32,145 nucleotides of DNA, taken from the NCBI GenBank assembly GCA_016212825.1, contig JACRDS010000005.1:1-32145 (forward strand), given 5' to 3'. The stretch's first letter is position 1. Every line of letters begins with the position of its first letter. A program made the position numbers and the translations under genes. The DNA comes from Elusimicrobiota bacterium (GTDB lineage: Bacteria; Elusimicrobiota; Elusimicrobia; UBA1565; UBA9628). Of the stretch, positions 30,491 to 32,145 are shown one piece after another. The notes beneath the pieces are model-generated. The model saw only the letters and a list, made by a program, of their open reading frames with translations. It searched no databases and was not told where the DNA came from.

Positions 30491-32145
30491 TGGCAGAGAC
30501 CCAGGGACTCATCGTCCTGGTCACCAACGACCAGGCCCTCTACCAGGAGCTGGCCAAGGCCTGCGCGGTCCGCGGGCTGCGCCTCTCGGCCGCCGCATCC
30601 CTGCGCGACGCCGCGGCCCAGGCTGCCGCCGCCGGCGGCGCCTGCGCGGCTCTGGTCGTGGACTTCGGCCGCGTTCCGGCCGGCGAGCGCGAGGCCGTGC
30701 TCGCCCTGCGCCAGCAGCTGGCCGGGGTCTCCATCGTGTTCCTGGAGACCAACGTCAGCATCGCCCCGGACTCGCCGGCTCCCCTGCGGCGCCTGCCCTG
30801 GCCCCTGCCCGTGGGCTTCGCGGACCAGGTCCGCGCCACGGACCGGCCGGTGGTGATGCTCGCGGACAAGACCCTCTACGCCACCGCCGCCCTGCCCCTG
30901 GCCCTGCAGCAGGCCGGGGTCCAGCCCGTGTCCCTGGAGTCGACCACCGGCCTGGTCGAGTTCCTGCATGAACAGCAGCAGGCCCGCGCCAAGCCCAAGC
31001 CTTCCGCGGCCAAGAGCTTCTGGGGCCGCCTCAGCGGCTCGCAGGCGGAGTTCGACGCGACCCCCGTGCTGGGGCGCGTCGTCGTGGCCATGTTCTCCGG
31101 CGCCGTGTCCCTGGCGGAAGGGCTGGACCACCGCATCCGCGAGATGGTCCCGGAGGCGGTCTGCTACTTCATCTCGAGCGCGGACGCGGGCCGCGCCGCC
31201 GCGGCGGCGCTCAAGGAGAAGCAGGTCGTCTTCCTGATGCGCGACCAGGCGGGGCGGCTGCCCGAGTTCATCGCCGCCGGGGGAGAGGCCGACAAGACCC
31301 AGTCCAAGGGCGGCGGCCGCATCCTGCTGGTGGACAACTTCAAGCCCACTCTGGCCGCCCTGGGACAGGCCCTGATGGGCGCCGGCTACGAGGTCTTCAC
31401 GGCGGAGAGCGGGGACGAGGCCCTGCAGGGGTTCCAGGCCGGCACCTACCACCTGGCGGTCATCGGCACGGCCATCGCCTACGCCCAGCATTCCGGCGCG
31501 GAGTTCGCCCAGAAGTTGCGCGAGCGCGACCCCGACATGCGCATCATCTTCATGGTGGACCGCTACCCCCTGCAGGCGGCCCTGCAGGGCGTCAGCCAGG
31601 TCGTGGAGCTGGGCCTCGACGACGCCCTGCTCAAGCCCGTGGAATCCTCGCGCCTCATCTTCTCCGTGCAGCGGGCCCTGGAGCGGCGCTTCCTGCTCCT
31701 GGAGAATGCCCGCCTCCTCAAGGAGATCCAGGAATCCAACCGCCAGCTGGCGCAGCTCAACGATTTCCAGAAGAAGTTCTTCGCCATGGTGGCGCACGAC
31801 GTGAAGAACCCCCTGACCGCGATCATGGGCTACTCCGAGGTGCTGGGCATGCGCCTGAAGTCCAACCCCGGCGAACTCAAGTACGCCTCGCACATCCACT
31901 CCGCGGCCAAGACCCTCAACACGCTCATCTCGGACCTGGTGGACCTGGCGGCCATCGAGTCGGGCAAGCTGCGCGTGGAGATCGGGGCCCTGGACCTGCT
32001 GGGAGTCATCGGCGAGGTGCGCTCGCGCATCGAGATCGTGGCGGGGCAGCGCAAGATCACTTTCGACGTGGATGTCCCCGCCGCTCTGCCGCCCTTGGCC
32101 GGCGACCCGGCCCGGCTGGGGCAGGTCATCCAGAACCTGTGCACC
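30490..32145 (+). CDS. Hybrid histidine kinase with degenerate receivers, 3' end cut by window edge
   Basis: The 552 visible residues show an N-terminal receiver-like domain (1-90, LIVLVTNDQALY and ALVVDFGRVP), a linker module (about 110-270) and a second receiver-like domain (278-400). A coiled linker and a HisKA domain follow, with phosphorylatable His436 in AMVAHDVKNPLTAIMGYSE; the sequence ends at the start of the ATPase N-box (LGQVIQNLCT). The second receiver keeps Lys382 (LLKPVE) and one acidic residue (Asp282), but its phospho-acceptor is Gly326 (LAVIGTAI), so it cannot be phosphorylated there. No membrane segment is seen, so it should be cytoplasmic. ATG overlaps the tryptophanase stop (TGATG), implying translational coupling; GGAG lies 8 nt upstream. 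Confidence 0.87.
   Translation, partial: MAETQGLIVLVTNDQALYQELAKACAVRGLRLSAAASLRDAAAQAAAAGGACAALVVDFGRVPAGEREAVLALRQQLAGVSIVFLETNVSIAPDSPAPLRRLPWPLPVGFADQVRATDRPVVMLADKTLYATAALPLALQQAGVQPVSLESTTGLVEFLHEQQQARAKPKPSAAKSFWGRLSGSQAEFDATPVLGRVVVAMFSGAVSLAEGLDHRIREMVPEAVCYFISSADAGRAAAAALKEKQVVFLMRDQAGRLPEFIAAGGEADKTQSKGGGRILLVDNFKPTLAALGQALMGAGYEVFTAESGDEALQGFQAGTYHLAVIGTAIAYAQHSGAEFAQKLRERDPDMRIIFMVDRYPLQAALQGVSQVVELGLDDALLKPVESSRLIFSVQRALERRFLLLENARLLKEIQESNRQLAQLNDFQKKFFAMVAHDVKNPLTAIMGYSEVLGMRLKSNPGELKYASHIHSAAKTLNTLISDLVDLAAIESGKLRVEIGALDLLGVIGEVRSRIEIVAGQRKITFDVDVPAALPPLAGDPARLGQVIQNLCT

Overview
This is a GC-rich bacterial chromosome segment of about 32 kb holding 25 protein genes: 23 complete and one cut at each end. 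I see no tRNA, rRNA, CRISPR array or prophage. Lipoboxes, a type IV prepilin signal, a SurA-like exported foldase and many sensor proteins point to a diderm (Gram-negative-type) bacterium with a large signalling repertoire. The mix of divergent, poorly assignable exported proteins would fit an uncultivated lineage such as the Elusimicrobiota or a deltaproteobacterial relative. That placement is a guess and nothing in the window proves it.

Layout. 1-2643 (minus): thioredoxin-fold lipoprotein (partial), small exported protein, membrane-anchored beta-sandwich protein and cysteine-rich protein. 2706-7223 (plus): membrane transglutaminase-like protein and an AddA/RecB-type helicase-nuclease. 7224-7530 is a scar: a remnant methyltransferase 3' end, a palindromic REP-like element and a second copy of the addA tail. 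7531-9362: methyltransferase (minus) and a receiver protein fused to a degenerate metallo-beta-lactamase fold (plus). 9374-12762 (minus): a tight four-gene operon of a lipoprotein, a coiled-coil membrane protein, an SPFH/prohibitin protein and a pseudopilin. 12820-17518 (minus): a 1173-residue proline-free coiled-coil protein and an exported HExxH protein. 17680-21898: a GAF plus six-PAS sensor without output domain, a convergent single-domain response regulator, a YgjP-type metallopeptidase and a PTS EIIA protein. 21908-28012: MgtE Mg2+ channel, small membrane protein, EamA permease and an exported protein with four HKD (phospholipase D) motifs. 28170-32145: SurA/PpiC foldase, then tryptophanase overlapping a partial histidine kinase.

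The most consistent signal is in the start sites. Eight genes have a TANNNT hexamer exactly 6 nt upstream of the chosen ATG/GTG with no Shine-Dalgarno; three more have 5-8 nt gaps. A start codon at or next to the transcription start is the signature of leaderless mRNAs. Several genes inside operons instead carry clear Shine-Dalgarno sequences, so the genome seems to use both initiation modes. The spacing rule also helps choose starts, for example 8247 instead of 8241 and 28012 instead of 28018.

Other points of interest are the SPFH/pseudopilin operon, the pseudo-enzyme MBL response regulator, the output-less PAS protein, the quadruple-HKD protein, a CTG start decided by a strong Shine-Dalgarno, and the tryptophanase-kinase gene overlap.
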